The position numbers were made by a program, and so were the translations under genes. The notes beneath the pieces were generated by a model. It saw only the letters and a program-made list of their open reading frames with translations. It did no database searches and was not told where the DNA came from. Shown here one piece after another: positions 17,436-24,739 of a DNA stretch of 64,000 nucleotides (position 1 is its first letter; every line of letters starts with the position of its first letter). The stretch is from Terriglobia bacterium (GTDB lineage Bacteria > Acidobacteriota > Terriglobia > Terriglobales > Acidobacteriaceae). The stretch covers positions 1-64,000 of the forward strand of contig JAIQGF010000019.1 of NCBI GenBank assembly GCA_020072845.1, in the 5' to 3' direction.

Positions 17436-18161
17436 TTAGTAGCGGCCATCCGGCTTTTGCGGGCCGGTGTTCATCTTCGCCGTGATCTGGTTACGGACAT
17501 CCCACAAGGGCTTATACAGCGTGCCGTGCTCCATGCGCTGGCGCAGGATTTCGACCGGCGTTCCCATGGTGCCCACCACTTCGCCGCCGATAATCCGCTG
17601 CGCCAGCTTCAGGTGATGAAAGCGGAAGGCCTGCATGCGCTCGTCGAATTCCAGCAGTTGCTCGGCGAGTTCGTGCAGGGAGAAGAACTCGCTGTGGCGG
17701 CGGTAGAGGTCGTCCACCGTGAGGCCGGTTTTCTCGAGCTGGTGAAAGAATATTTCGCCCAGGCGCGGCCCGATGTGCAGCAGGGCAACAAAGCCGGGGG
17801 AATCCAGGCCGCTGCCGTGCCCCAGGCCGGCGCGGATGATGTGGTAGTCGTACGGAGTGATGGTTTCCAGGATGTGCAGCATGTCGATGGGATAATCGAG
17901 CATGCGGTTGGCGCGGCGCAGCAGGCGGGCAGCGTTGTCGAAATCGCCGCTTTCAACCAGGTCGCGGGCGCGGGAAAGCTCCCAGGCGGCGGCCTTCAAC
18001 AGCAACTCGGAGCTCTGGTGGATGACCTGGAAGGTGAGCTCGTCGGGGTGCGACATAGCTTCGGGCCGCTTCTGCAGATCGAGAAGCTCGTCGGTGTGCA
18101 GGTAGCGTTCGTAGTCGGAAGCGCCCTTGCCGGGCAGGATTGGTTTCTGCAGGTTGTCCAT
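17436..18161 (-). CDS. kynA: Tryptophan 2,3-dioxygenase
   Basis: Heme enzyme that opens the indole ring of tryptophan to N-formylkynurenine. The 241-residue protein has the conserved HPDELTFQVIHQSSELLLK segment (active-site His near 48), GLGHGSGLDSPGF near 112, and RFHHLKLAQRIIG near 190, which should hold the heme-ligating histidine. It is shorter than many homologues (about 280), mainly at the C-terminus. No other kynurenine-pathway gene is visible, so the product may feed NAD synthesis or degradation encoded elsewhere. An ABC ATPase gene lies just upstream on the same strand (18-base gap). Confidence 0.93.
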   Translation of the reverse strand: MDNLQKPILPGKGASDYERYLHTDELLDLQKRPEAMSHPDELTFQVIHQSSELLLKAAAWELSRARDLVESGDFDNAARLLRRANRMLDYPIDMLHILETITPYDYHIIRAGLGHGSGLDSPGFVALLHIGPRLGEIFFHQLEKTGLTVDDLYRRHSEFFSLHELAEQLLEFDERMQAFRFHHLKLAQRIIGGEVVGTMGTPVEILRQRMEHGTLYKPLWDVRNQITAKMNTGPQKPDGRY

Positions 18162-18179
18162 GGCGAAGTCCCCACCATC

Positions 18180-18872
18180 CTAGGGCCGAATCTTACTCTC
18201 CTCGCCGATGATCTGGCCGTCGCGCATGTGCAGGATGCGCCCGGCAAAGGCCGCCGCTTCGAGGTTGTGGGTGATCATCAGCACCGTCTGCCCGAAGCTC
18301 TGGTTGGTTTCGCGCAGCAGGCGGAGGACGATCTCGGAATTCCTGGTGTCGAGGTTGCCGGTGGGCTCGTCGGCAAGCACGATGGCCGGCTTGTTGATGA
18401 GCGCGCGCGCCAGGGCGACGCGCTGCTGCTCGCCGCCGGATAGCTCGGAGGGGCGATGGTCGAGGCGGTCCGTGATGCCGAGCAACTTGGTGATGTCGTC
18501 GAACCACTTGCCGTCGGTGCTGTCGCGGCCGGCGATGTCCTGCGCAATCTGGATATTCATGCGCGCATTCAGCGTCGGCAGCAGGTTGAACTTCTGGAAC
18601 ACGAAACCGATTTTGCGCTTCCGCATGCGGGTGCGCTCGGCGTCGGAGAGGCGTGCGAAGTCGTCGCCATCAACAATGACGCGGCCGGAATTGGCGTGCG
18701 TCAGCCCGCCCAGCATGTAGAACAAAGTTGATTTGCCGCTGCCCGATGGCCCGACCACGGCCACGAATTCGCCTTGATTCACGCTGAAGGAGACGCCGCG
18801 GACGGCGGGCACGTCCACTTTGCCGACGCGATAAATTCGGGTGACGTTTTCGACTTGAATGATCGGCGGCAT
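18180..18872 (-). CDS. ABC transporter ATP-binding protein (MacB/LolD type)
   Basis: A 230-residue ATPase with Walker A GPSGSGKST, Q-loop in GFVFQKFNLLPTL, signature LSGGEQQRVALARAL, Walker B VLADEPTGNLD and switch His in MITHNLE. The DEPTGNLDT context and the NLLPTL Q-loop place it with the MacB/LolD/FtsE branch that works with FtsX-like permeases. No permease is next to it, so its partner must be elsewhere. The ATG at 18872 has an AGGAA site upstream; an ATG 8 codons earlier is less likely. Confidence 0.92.
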   Translation of the reverse strand: MPPIIQVENVTRIYRVGKVDVPAVRGVSFSVNQGEFVAVVGPSGSGKSTLFYMLGGLTHANSGRVIVDGDDFARLSDAERTRMRKRKIGFVFQKFNLLPTLNARMNIQIAQDIAGRDSTDGKWFDDITKLLGITDRLDHRPSELSGGEQQRVALARALINKPAIVLADEPTGNLDTRNSEIVLRLLRETNQSFGQTVLMITHNLEAAAFAGRILHMRDGQIIGEESKIRP

Positions 18873-18973
18873 CAGCGCAATTCCTGATCTTACCATTACG
18901 ATGCGCCGCCCAAGCCGGCCGGGCTTCGCGATATAATCCGCGCGCTGAAGCGCCTCGGGGGAAGGTGAGCGAT

Positions 18974-19669
18974 ATGGCTTTGCAGGTGGAAGCGCGTCAC
19001 GTGGGCAAGGTCACGGTGGTGAAGTGCGCCGGCCGGATTGTGGCCGGAGACGAATCCGAGCACCTGCACAAGGAATTTGGCAAGCTGCTGCCGGAACACA
19101 AGCATTTTGTGCTGCACCTGGGCGAGGTGAATTTTGTGGACAGCAGCGGTCTGGGCCTGCTGGTGCGCCTGGCGGCCTCGGCGCGAACCGCGCGCGGCGA
19201 CCTCAAGCTGTGCAACGTGACCAAAGAAGTGGCGCACACCCTCAGCATTACCAACCTCAACCGGCTTCTGGAGGTGCAGGCATCCGAGGTGGACGCGGTC
19301 TCGGCGTTCTACCAGCGCGGAACTGCCAAGGACGGCGCGTTGCGCTCGGGCAAGACGGTGGTGTGCGTGGAACAGTCGGCGAACGTGCTGGCGTATGTGC
19401 GCGAAGTGCTGCGCCACGCCGGGTACGATCCGCTGACCACGCCCAATGTGTCGGATGCGCGCATCTTGATCAAAGCGGCGAAACCGGCGGTGGTGATCCT
19501 GGGACCCAACGTGATGGTGCGCGGCGGCGAAAAAAGCGATGCGCTGCGCCACGTGCTGGCTGGCATTCCGACCATCGAGTTGGGAAGCGCCTTCTCCACC
19601 ATGGACGCAACCGAAGCGGCGCAGCAGGTGCTGGAGCAGGTGAAGGCGCACACCGCGGGGAAGTCTTAG
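18974..19669 (+). CDS. STAS domain fused to a pseudo-receiver domain
   Basis: A 231-residue protein. Residues 1-110 form a STAS (anti-sigma factor antagonist, SpoIIAA-like) domain with VNFVDSSGLGLLVRL; the phosphorylatable Ser is in DSSG near 57-58. Residues about 120-231 (GKTVVCVEQSANVLAYVREVLRHAGYDPLTT...) follow a response-regulator pattern, but the phosphoacceptor position reads VVILGPNVM rather than an Asp. It therefore looks like a pseudo-receiver. A GGAAGGTGAG ribosome-binding site precedes the ATG; a GTG at 18965 is an alternative. It is probably part of a partner-switching regulator whose kinase and phosphatase are elsewhere. Confidence 0.82.
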   Translation: MALQVEARHVGKVTVVKCAGRIVAGDESEHLHKEFGKLLPEHKHFVLHLGEVNFVDSSGLGLLVRLAASARTARGDLKLCNVTKEVAHTLSITNLNRLLEVQASEVDAVSAFYQRGTAKDGALRSGKTVVCVEQSANVLAYVREVLRHAGYDPLTTPNVSDARILIKAAKPAVVILGPNVMVRGGEKSDALRHVLAGIPTIELGSAFSTMDATEAAQQVLEQVKAHTAGKS

Positions 19670-19715
19670 TGTTGTCTCGCCACTCGCAACCGACCTCTAA
19701 CCCTGAGAAGGCGTC

Positions 19716-19778
19716 ATCCTGAGTTCGCGCCCTGGGAAGCCCGCCCTGAGCGAAGTCGAAGGGGCGCGAACTCAGGAT
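19716..19778. repeat. 17-bp perfect inverted repeat between convergent genes
   Basis: ATCCTGAGTTCGCGCCC (19716-19732) is exactly complementary to 19762-19778. The 29-base loop holds the dispersed motif CCTGAGCGAAGTCGAAGG. It may act as a bidirectional transcription barrier between the STAS gene and argH. Confidence 0.8.
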
Positions 19779-19811
19779 CTATGCTTTTCTGCTCCGCAAA
19801 CGAAAATCGGC

Positions 19812-21230
19812 TCAGGATGACATTCGCCTGGAGCGCCGGGTCCGCGGCATGGCTGCGGCGTTCGTAATCTTGCCAATCCTTCGCCGCGCCTCGCCCAGCG
19901 CTTTCCGCACTCGCCCGGGCGCTGTGCCGCCAGCTACATCATGACTGGCGAGCACTGCCTCAAGCTTCAGCGAATTGAAGAAGTCGCGATCGAATTCCGG
20001 GCGGAATTGCTTCAGTTCTTGTAGGCTCAGCCCATCCAGCTCACATTTCTTCTCCAGCGCCAACCGTACCGCCTGACCGACCGCCGAATGTGCCAGGCGG
20101 AACGCGACCCCTTTTTTCACCAGGTAACGCGCGGCGGCGGTGGCATTGAGAAATCCGGCGCTCGCGGCCTGTTTCATGCGCTCGGTGTCCAGCGCGACGG
20201 TGGCCACGAAGCCGGTGGCGATGGCGAGCGCGGCCAGAACGCTGTCGGTGGCGGCAAACAGCGGCTCCTGCGCTTCCTGCAAGTCCTTGTTGTAGGCCAG
20301 AGGCAAGCCCTTCAGCACGGTTTGCAACGCGGTGGCGGCGCCGAGAATGCGGCCGGTCTTGCCGCGCAGCAACTCCAGCGCATCCGGATTTTTTTTCTGC
20401 GGCATGGCGCTCGACCCGGTGGAGTATGGTTCCGGCAACTGCACGAAGCCGTACTCTACGGTTGAAAACAGCGCCATCTCCTCCGCCCAGCGGCTCACGT
20501 GCAGCGCCAGCAAGCCGAGCGCGTGCAGGTATTCCAGCTCAAAATCGCGGTCGCTGGTGGCATCCATGCTGTTGCCGGAGATGGTTTCGAAGCCGAGTTC
20601 TTTGGCGATGGCGGCGCGATCCAATTCCATGCCCGGCCCGGCGACCGCGCCCGAACCCAGCGGCAGCACGTTGACGCGGCGGCGGCAGTCGGTGAGACGC
20701 GCGGCGTCGCGCAACCACATCTCCACCCAGGCCAGCAGCCAGTGCGCGACCAGCACGGGCTCCGCGCGCTGCATGTGCGTGTAGGAGGGCATGACGTCAT
20801 CTTTATACTGCTCGGCCTTGGCGACGAAGGCGGAGGCGAGCGCGGCGATGGCGGCCACGATGGCGTCAATGCTGCGCCGCGTGTAGAGGCGGAGGTCGGT
20901 CGAGATCTGCTCGTTGCGGCTGCGGCCGGCGTGCAGCTTGTAGCCCGTGTCGCCGATCAGCGACACCAGTTCCTGCTCGACGAACTGGTGAACGTCTTCG
21001 ACTCCGGGATGATCCGCGGGATTGGGAATGCCCTTGGCAGCGATGGCGCCGAGCGCGTGCACCACCGATTCCAGTTCGGTCGTGGTAAAGACGCCGGCCT
21101 TGGCGAGCGCACGGGCGTAGGCGCGGCTGGCGGCGAGTTCGTCGGGAAGCAGGCGAACGTCGAAGGCGAACGAGCGCTGCCACTGCTCGAATTCGGGATC
21201 AAGCGGCTCGCGAAAGCGGCCGGACCACAT
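19812..21230 (-). CDS. argH: Argininosuccinate lyase
   Basis: Last enzyme of arginine synthesis, splitting argininosuccinate to arginine and fumarate. The 472-residue protein has the superfamily signature GSSAMPQKKNPDALE, THMQRAEPVLVAHW near 150 and HAGRSRNEQISTDLRLY near 100. The ATG at 21230 (MWSGRFREPLDPEFEQW) matches the family start. The C-terminal tail (MPRTRRSRRMSS) is not family-like: its last codons and the stop are made from a TGTCATCCTGAG repeat, which suggests the gene end was replaced by a repeat. It lies at the end of an argR-argF-argG-argH run on the minus strand. Confidence 0.96.
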   Translation of the reverse strand: MWSGRFREPLDPEFEQWQRSFAFDVRLLPDELAASRAYARALAKAGVFTTTELESVVHALGAIAAKGIPNPADHPGVEDVHQFVEQELVSLIGDTGYKLHAGRSRNEQISTDLRLYTRRSIDAIVAAIAALASAFVAKAEQYKDDVMPSYTHMQRAEPVLVAHWLLAWVEMWLRDAARLTDCRRRVNVLPLGSGAVAGPGMELDRAAIAKELGFETISGNSMDATSDRDFELEYLHALGLLALHVSRWAEEMALFSTVEYGFVQLPEPYSTGSSAMPQKKNPDALELLRGKTGRILGAATALQTVLKGLPLAYNKDLQEAQEPLFAATDSVLAALAIATGFVATVALDTERMKQAASAGFLNATAAARYLVKKGVAFRLAHSAVGQAVRLALEKKCELDGLSLQELKQFRPEFDRDFFNSLKLEAVLASHDVAGGTAPGRVRKALGEARRRIGKITNAAAMPRTRRSRRMSS

Positions 21231-21651
21231 CTTTTTCAAGGCTTCAGGCTCCAGGCGTCTGGCTTCAGGCCGGAAATTCTCGCACATCGTCGAAAAGTGG
21301 TGACCACAGCGCCGCAGGCGCGGCAGAGCCTAGCCCGGCACGTAAGTGCCGGGACTCCGCCTAACAAATGTTCCTGAGTCCCGTAGGAGTCTGTGTCGTA
21401 ACCTCAAGGTGATGAAAAAAGTGGTCCGAAGCACGCGAAATCAGCCCGCGAAGCGGGCGCAATTCGTTAGCCCACCGCGGCAGCGGTGGGGAAAGTGGAT
21501 CAATATCGCAGAGCGCCAGCGGCGCGGCACACTTACGACACAGACTCCGTAGGGACGGCACCAACCACACAATGGTTCGCATCCTGAGCGGTTGGGGTAG
21601 TTGTCTGAACCACAAAATCTTGCCTGAGCCCTACGCCTGTAGCCTGAAGCC
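21231..21651. other. argG-argH gap filled with repeats
   Basis: The 421-base gap holds no convincing gene. From left to right it has a GGCTTCA array (21238-21272), two hairpins (GCGCCGCAGGCGC at about 21309 and CCGGCACGTAAGTGCCGG at about 21334), copy 1 of the 162-bp structured element (21386-21548) and a GCCTGAAGCC array that abuts the argG stop codon. Confidence 0.7.
21386..21548. repeat. Structured terminal-inverted-repeat element, copy 1
   Basis: Ends are a perfect 16-bp inverted repeat, GGAGTCTGTGTCGTAA (21386-21401) against 21533-21548. Inside are hairpins CCCGC-GAA-GCGGG (about 21454), CCCACCGC-GGCA-GCGGTGGG (21471-21490) and GCGCC-AGC-GGCGC (about 21513). Compared with copy 2 at 41532, both arms of the terminal stem and both arms of the central hairpin have changed together. 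There is no transposase; the element is about 163 bp. Confidence 0.85.
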
Positions 21652-22905
21652 CTAATCCGCCGCCGTGGTCGCCTTCAGAAACTCCTTGCCGCGCACGCGC
21701 TCCGACACCTCTTTCTTATGGCGCAACGGCGCCTGGACACGCGCCGGCAGCCCGAGGATGCGAATGAAGCCTTCCGCGTCTTTCGGATTGTAGCCGTCCA
21801 TGGTGAAGGCGGCGAGACCGGTCTGGTAGAGCGAGAACTTGGATTGCCGTCCGGCGACGCTGATGTTTCCTTTATAGAGCCTGAGCGTAACCGAGCCGGT
21901 GACGGTCTGCTGGGTGGAGGTAATGAAGGCGTCGAGCGCCTCGCGCAGCGGCGTGAACCACAGGCCGAAGTACACCATCTCGGCGTACTTGAGCGCGATC
22001 TGTTGCTTGAAGTGCATGACCTCGCGATCGAGGCACAGCGATTCCAGTTCGCGATGCGCGGTCAGCAGCAGCGTGCCGCCGGGAGTTTCATAGCAGCCGC
22101 GCGATTTGATGCCGACGAAGCGGTTTTCCACCAGGTCAACCCGGCCGATGCCATGGCGCCCGCCGATGGTGTTCAGTTCTTCCACCAGCGCCACCGGATG
22201 CAAGCCCTTGCCATTCACCGCGACCGGCGTGCCCTGCTCGAAGGTGATGGTGACTTGCTCGGCGCGATCCGGCGCCTGCTGCGGCGATACCGTGATCTGC
22301 CACATGTCGTCGTTGGGAGAATTGTTGGGATCCTCCAACTCGCCGCCTTCGTGGCTGAGGTGCCAGAGATTGCGGTCGCGGGAATAAATTTTCTCGCGGC
22401 TGGCTTCCACCGGAATCCCGCGCGCCTCGGCATAATCGAGACAATCCTCGCGCGAATTCAGCGTCCACTCGCGCCACGGCGCGATCACTTTCAGCGAGGG
22501 CTCCAGCGCCTGGTAGGCGTGCTCGAAGCGGACCTGGTCGTTGCCCTTGCCGGTGCAGCCATGCGCTACGGAGGTTGCGCCTTCGGCGACCGCTACCTCC
22601 ACCTGCCGCTTGGCGATCACCGGCCGCGCCATCGAAGTTCCCAGCAGGTAGGTGTACTCGTACACCGCGCCGGCGCGCAGGCAGGGAAAGACGTAGTCGG
22701 CGAGGAATTCCCGGCGCAGGTCCTCGACATAGACCTTGCTGGCGCCCGTCTTCTTGGCTTTCTCGATGACGGCGGGAATGTCGTCGCCCTGGCCGACGTC
22801 GGCCACCATGGCGATGACCTCACAGCCGTAATTTTCCTTCAGCCACGGAATGATAATGGATGTGTCGAGACCGCCGGAATATGCCAACACCACCTTTTCA
22901 GTCAT
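21652..22905 (-). CDS. argG: Argininosuccinate synthase
   Basis: ATP-dependent ligation of citrulline and aspartate, the step before argH. The 417-residue protein starts MTEKVVLAYSGGLDTS with the PP-loop ATP motif at 8-16, then GQGDD near 40, TSVAHGCTGKGNDQVRFE near 118 and the GIGRVDLVENRFVGIKSRG segment. The ATG at 22905 is preceded by a GAGGTGG ribosome-binding site 6-7 bases upstream, so the 15 extra upstream codons are left out. It is transcribed with argF upstream and argH downstream. Confidence 0.97.
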   Translation of the reverse strand: MTEKVVLAYSGGLDTSIIIPWLKENYGCEVIAMVADVGQGDDIPAVIEKAKKTGASKVYVEDLRREFLADYVFPCLRAGAVYEYTYLLGTSMARPVIAKRQVEVAVAEGATSVAHGCTGKGNDQVRFEHAYQALEPSLKVIAPWREWTLNSREDCLDYAEARGIPVEASREKIYSRDRNLWHLSHEGGELEDPNNSPNDDMWQITVSPQQAPDRAEQVTITFEQGTPVAVNGKGLHPVALVEELNTIGGRHGIGRVDLVENRFVGIKSRGCYETPGGTLLLTAHRELESLCLDREVMHFKQQIALKYAEMVYFGLWFTPLREALDAFITSTQQTVTGSVTLRLYKGNISVAGRQSKFSLYQTGLAAFTMDGYNPKDAEGFIRILGLPARVQAPLRHKKEVSERVRGKEFLKATTAAD

Positions 22906-22964
22906 CTCTGCCCACCTCAACTGATTGCCACTCATCAACTGACTTGTCATTCCTCAACTGATTT

Positions 22965-23010
22965 GTCATTCCGACCCTGAGCGAAGCCGAAGCGGAGGAA
23001 TCTGCTCTTA
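22965..23010 (+). repeat. Dispersed GTCATTCCGA...GAGGAATCTG module
   Basis: GTCATTCCGACCCTGAGCGAAGCCGAAG followed by GGAGGAATCTGC, leading into a GAAACT array that ends near the argF stop codon. Nearly the same composite stands at 7252. Confidence 0.8.
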
Positions 23011-23037
23011 CTGAAACTGAAACTGAAACTCGAAACT
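23011..23037 (+). repeat. GAAACT array 4 bases from the argF stop codon
   Basis: CTGAAACTGAAACTGAAACTCGAAACT, at the end of the module at 22965. Confidence 0.85.
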
Positions 23038-23041
23038 GCCG

Positions 23042-24061
23042 TTACGCTCTTCCCGCACGCATCCCCGACGCCGACTTTGCCCCTTTTCGCGTCCCAGCCA
23101 GCAGCACCAGGATGGCATTCTGCACGTGCAGGCGATTCTCGGCCTCGTCGTAGACCACCGACTGCGGCGAATCCAGAACTTCGTCGGTGACTTCATGGCC
23201 GCGGTGGGCCGGCAGGCAATGCATGAATACGGCGAGCGGCGCGGCCAGCGACATCAACGTCCGGTTCACCTGGAACGGGCGGAAGATGGCGTCGCGCTGG
23301 CCCGCTTCACTCTCCTGGCCCATGCTCGCCCACACGTCGGTATAGACGGCATCGGCGCCGGACACGGCCGCCTGCGGGTCGCACGTGATTTCGATGGTTG
23401 CCCCGGTGCGCGCGGCGATCTTGGCGGCGGCTTGCACTATGTCCTTCGCCGGCTCGTAGCCTTGCGGCGCGGCCAGGGCGAAGTGGCCGCCTAAAATGGC
23501 CGCCGTCAGCATGAGCGAGTGCGCCACATTGTTGCCGTCGCCGACAAATGCGACCTTCAGCTTCTTCAAGTCGCCGAATTTTTCCAGCAGCGTGTAGTAG
23601 TCGGCCAGCGCCTGGCAGGGATGCTCGCGCTCGGTAAGCGCGTTGATCACCGGCACGTTGGCGTTGGCTGCCATCTCCGTGACCGTCGAGTGCTTGAAGG
23701 TGCGCAGGATGATGCCCTGCACCCAGCGCTCCAGGTTGCGCGCCACGTCGGCGGCCTTTTCGCGCGACTCGATGCCGCCGGGGCACTCCATGAACAGCGC
23801 GTGCCCGCCCAGCGAGTTGATGCCGGCTTCAAAGGTCACGCGCGTGCGTAGCGAGGGCTTTTCGAACATCATGGCGTACTGCTTGCCCTTCAGCGCGCTG
23901 CTGAACATCGCCGGGCGCGCCTTGATGTCCTTGGTGAGCGCGAAAATTTCGTGCACCTCGTAGGGCGACAAATCGCCGATGGAGAGCAGATCGGTCTGCT
24001 GAAAGATTGCGGGGGCGGAACGCGTCGCCTTCGCGGGCAGTGCCGGACGCGCGGTGACCAT
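23042..24061 (-). CDS. argF: Ornithine carbamoyltransferase
   Basis: Makes citrulline from ornithine and carbamoyl phosphate. The 339-residue protein has the carbamoyl-phosphate motif as SLRTR (70-74; STRTR is more usual), HPCQALADYY near 160 and the ornithine motif HCLPAHRGHEV. The N-terminal 20 residues (Ala/Pro-rich) and C-terminal tail (GTRKGAKSASGMRAGRA) extend beyond the core. The ATG at 24061 is used. The gap to argR upstream consists of a hairpin-forming array. The arginine cluster lacks the early genes argC, argJ, argB and argD within the window. Confidence 0.96.
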   Translation of the reverse strand: MVTARPALPAKATRSAPAIFQQTDLLSIGDLSPYEVHEIFALTKDIKARPAMFSSALKGKQYAMMFEKPSLRTRVTFEAGINSLGGHALFMECPGGIESREKAADVARNLERWVQGIILRTFKHSTVTEMAANANVPVINALTEREHPCQALADYYTLLEKFGDLKKLKVAFVGDGNNVAHSLMLTAAILGGHFALAAPQGYEPAKDIVQAAAKIAARTGATIEITCDPQAAVSGADAVYTDVWASMGQESEAGQRDAIFRPFQVNRTLMSLAAPLAVFMHCLPAHRGHEVTDEVLDSPQSVVYDEAENRLHVQNAILVLLAGTRKGAKSASGMRAGRA

Positions 24062-24073
24062 GGGTGACTCCTT

Positions 24074-24158
24074 GAATTAGTCTTCAGTCGTCAGTCTTCA
24101 GTCGTGAGGCTAGCGACGATTGCCTCCTGACGACTGAAGACCGGAGACTGACGACTGC
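24074..24158. repeat. Inverted CAGTCGTCAGTCTT arrays (hairpin) between argR and argF
   Basis: The gap is [AGTCTTCAGTCGTCAGTCTTC] - spacer - [CTGACGACTGAAGACC...ACTGACGACTG], an imperfect dyad able to fold on itself. It ends next to the argR stop codon. The same family flanks the structured element at 41532-41693. Confidence 0.8.
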
Positions 24159-24608
24159 TTACGCCATCAGTTCGCGAATGCGCTTGCCGAGCTGGCGGCG
24201 GCTCTTGGTGTCGGAGCTGATCACCACGATGGTGTCATCGCCGGCGATCGTGCCCACCAGTTCGGGCCAGCTCTCGGCGTCGATCGCCCTCGCCACCGGC
24301 TGCGCGCTGCCCGGCGGCGTTTTCAGCACCAGCAGGTTCTGCGCCTCGCGGACATCCACCACGAACTCGCGCAGCAGGTGCGACAACGAGGGCGTGGGTA
24401 CGGCATCGGCGATCGTGCTCGGGGCGGCGTAGCCGTCCGCGCTCTTGACCAGGCCGAGTTCCTTGATGTCGCGCGACAGCGTCGCCTGCGTGACTTTCAG
24501 TCCCTGCCGCGTTAGCCGCCGCACCATCTCCTCCTGCGTGACCATGGGCTCGCTCGAAACCAGCTCGAGGATGCGGTGGTGCCGCAGGGCTTTGGGCGTC
24601 GAACGCAT
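24159..24608 (-). CDS. argR: Arginine repressor
   Basis: Arginine-responsive transcription factor, 149 residues. The N-terminal winged helix has QEEMVRRLTRQGLKVTQATLSRDIKELGLVKS near 25-56, with the family SRD element. The C-terminal oligomerisation and arginine-binding domain has TPPGSAQPVARAID near 96 and GTIAGDDTIVVI near 118, where the GT-AGDDT motif binds arginine. It is first in the argR-F-G-H series and likely represses it. An ARG-box-like site lies just upstream of its own start. Confidence 0.95.
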   Translation of the reverse strand: MRSTPKALRHHRILELVSSEPMVTQEEMVRRLTRQGLKVTQATLSRDIKELGLVKSADGYAAPSTIADAVPTPSLSHLLREFVVDVREAQNLLVLKTPPGSAQPVARAIDAESWPELVGTIAGDDTIVVISSDTKSRRQLGKRIRELMA

Positions 24609-24621
24609 GTTTATGCACGAA

Positions 24622-24637
24622 CTGAATAATTATGCGG
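24622..24637 (-). promoter_or_regulatory. Candidate ARG box upstream of argR
   Basis: CTGAATAATTATGCGG resembles half-site TGAAT, an AT spacer and a weak second half-site (ATGCG for ATTCA). It lies 14 bases before the argR ATG in a locally AT-rich patch, as expected for an autoregulatory operator. One of the two half-sites is poor. Confidence 0.45.
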
Positions 24638-24739
24638 TCGCGGCATGGGGCTGTCAACCGAAAACGCGCTCCCCCTCCTCGCGTTGTCCAATCCGCTCTT
24701 GCCGGGTTACGCTTGCTGTTTGCATGGGAGGAGTCCGGG

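Noticed and set aside
21361-21615. 84-codon minus-strand frame over the structured element
   Set aside because: Listed as a finding, not as a gene: no ribosome-binding site and the element folds as hairpins.
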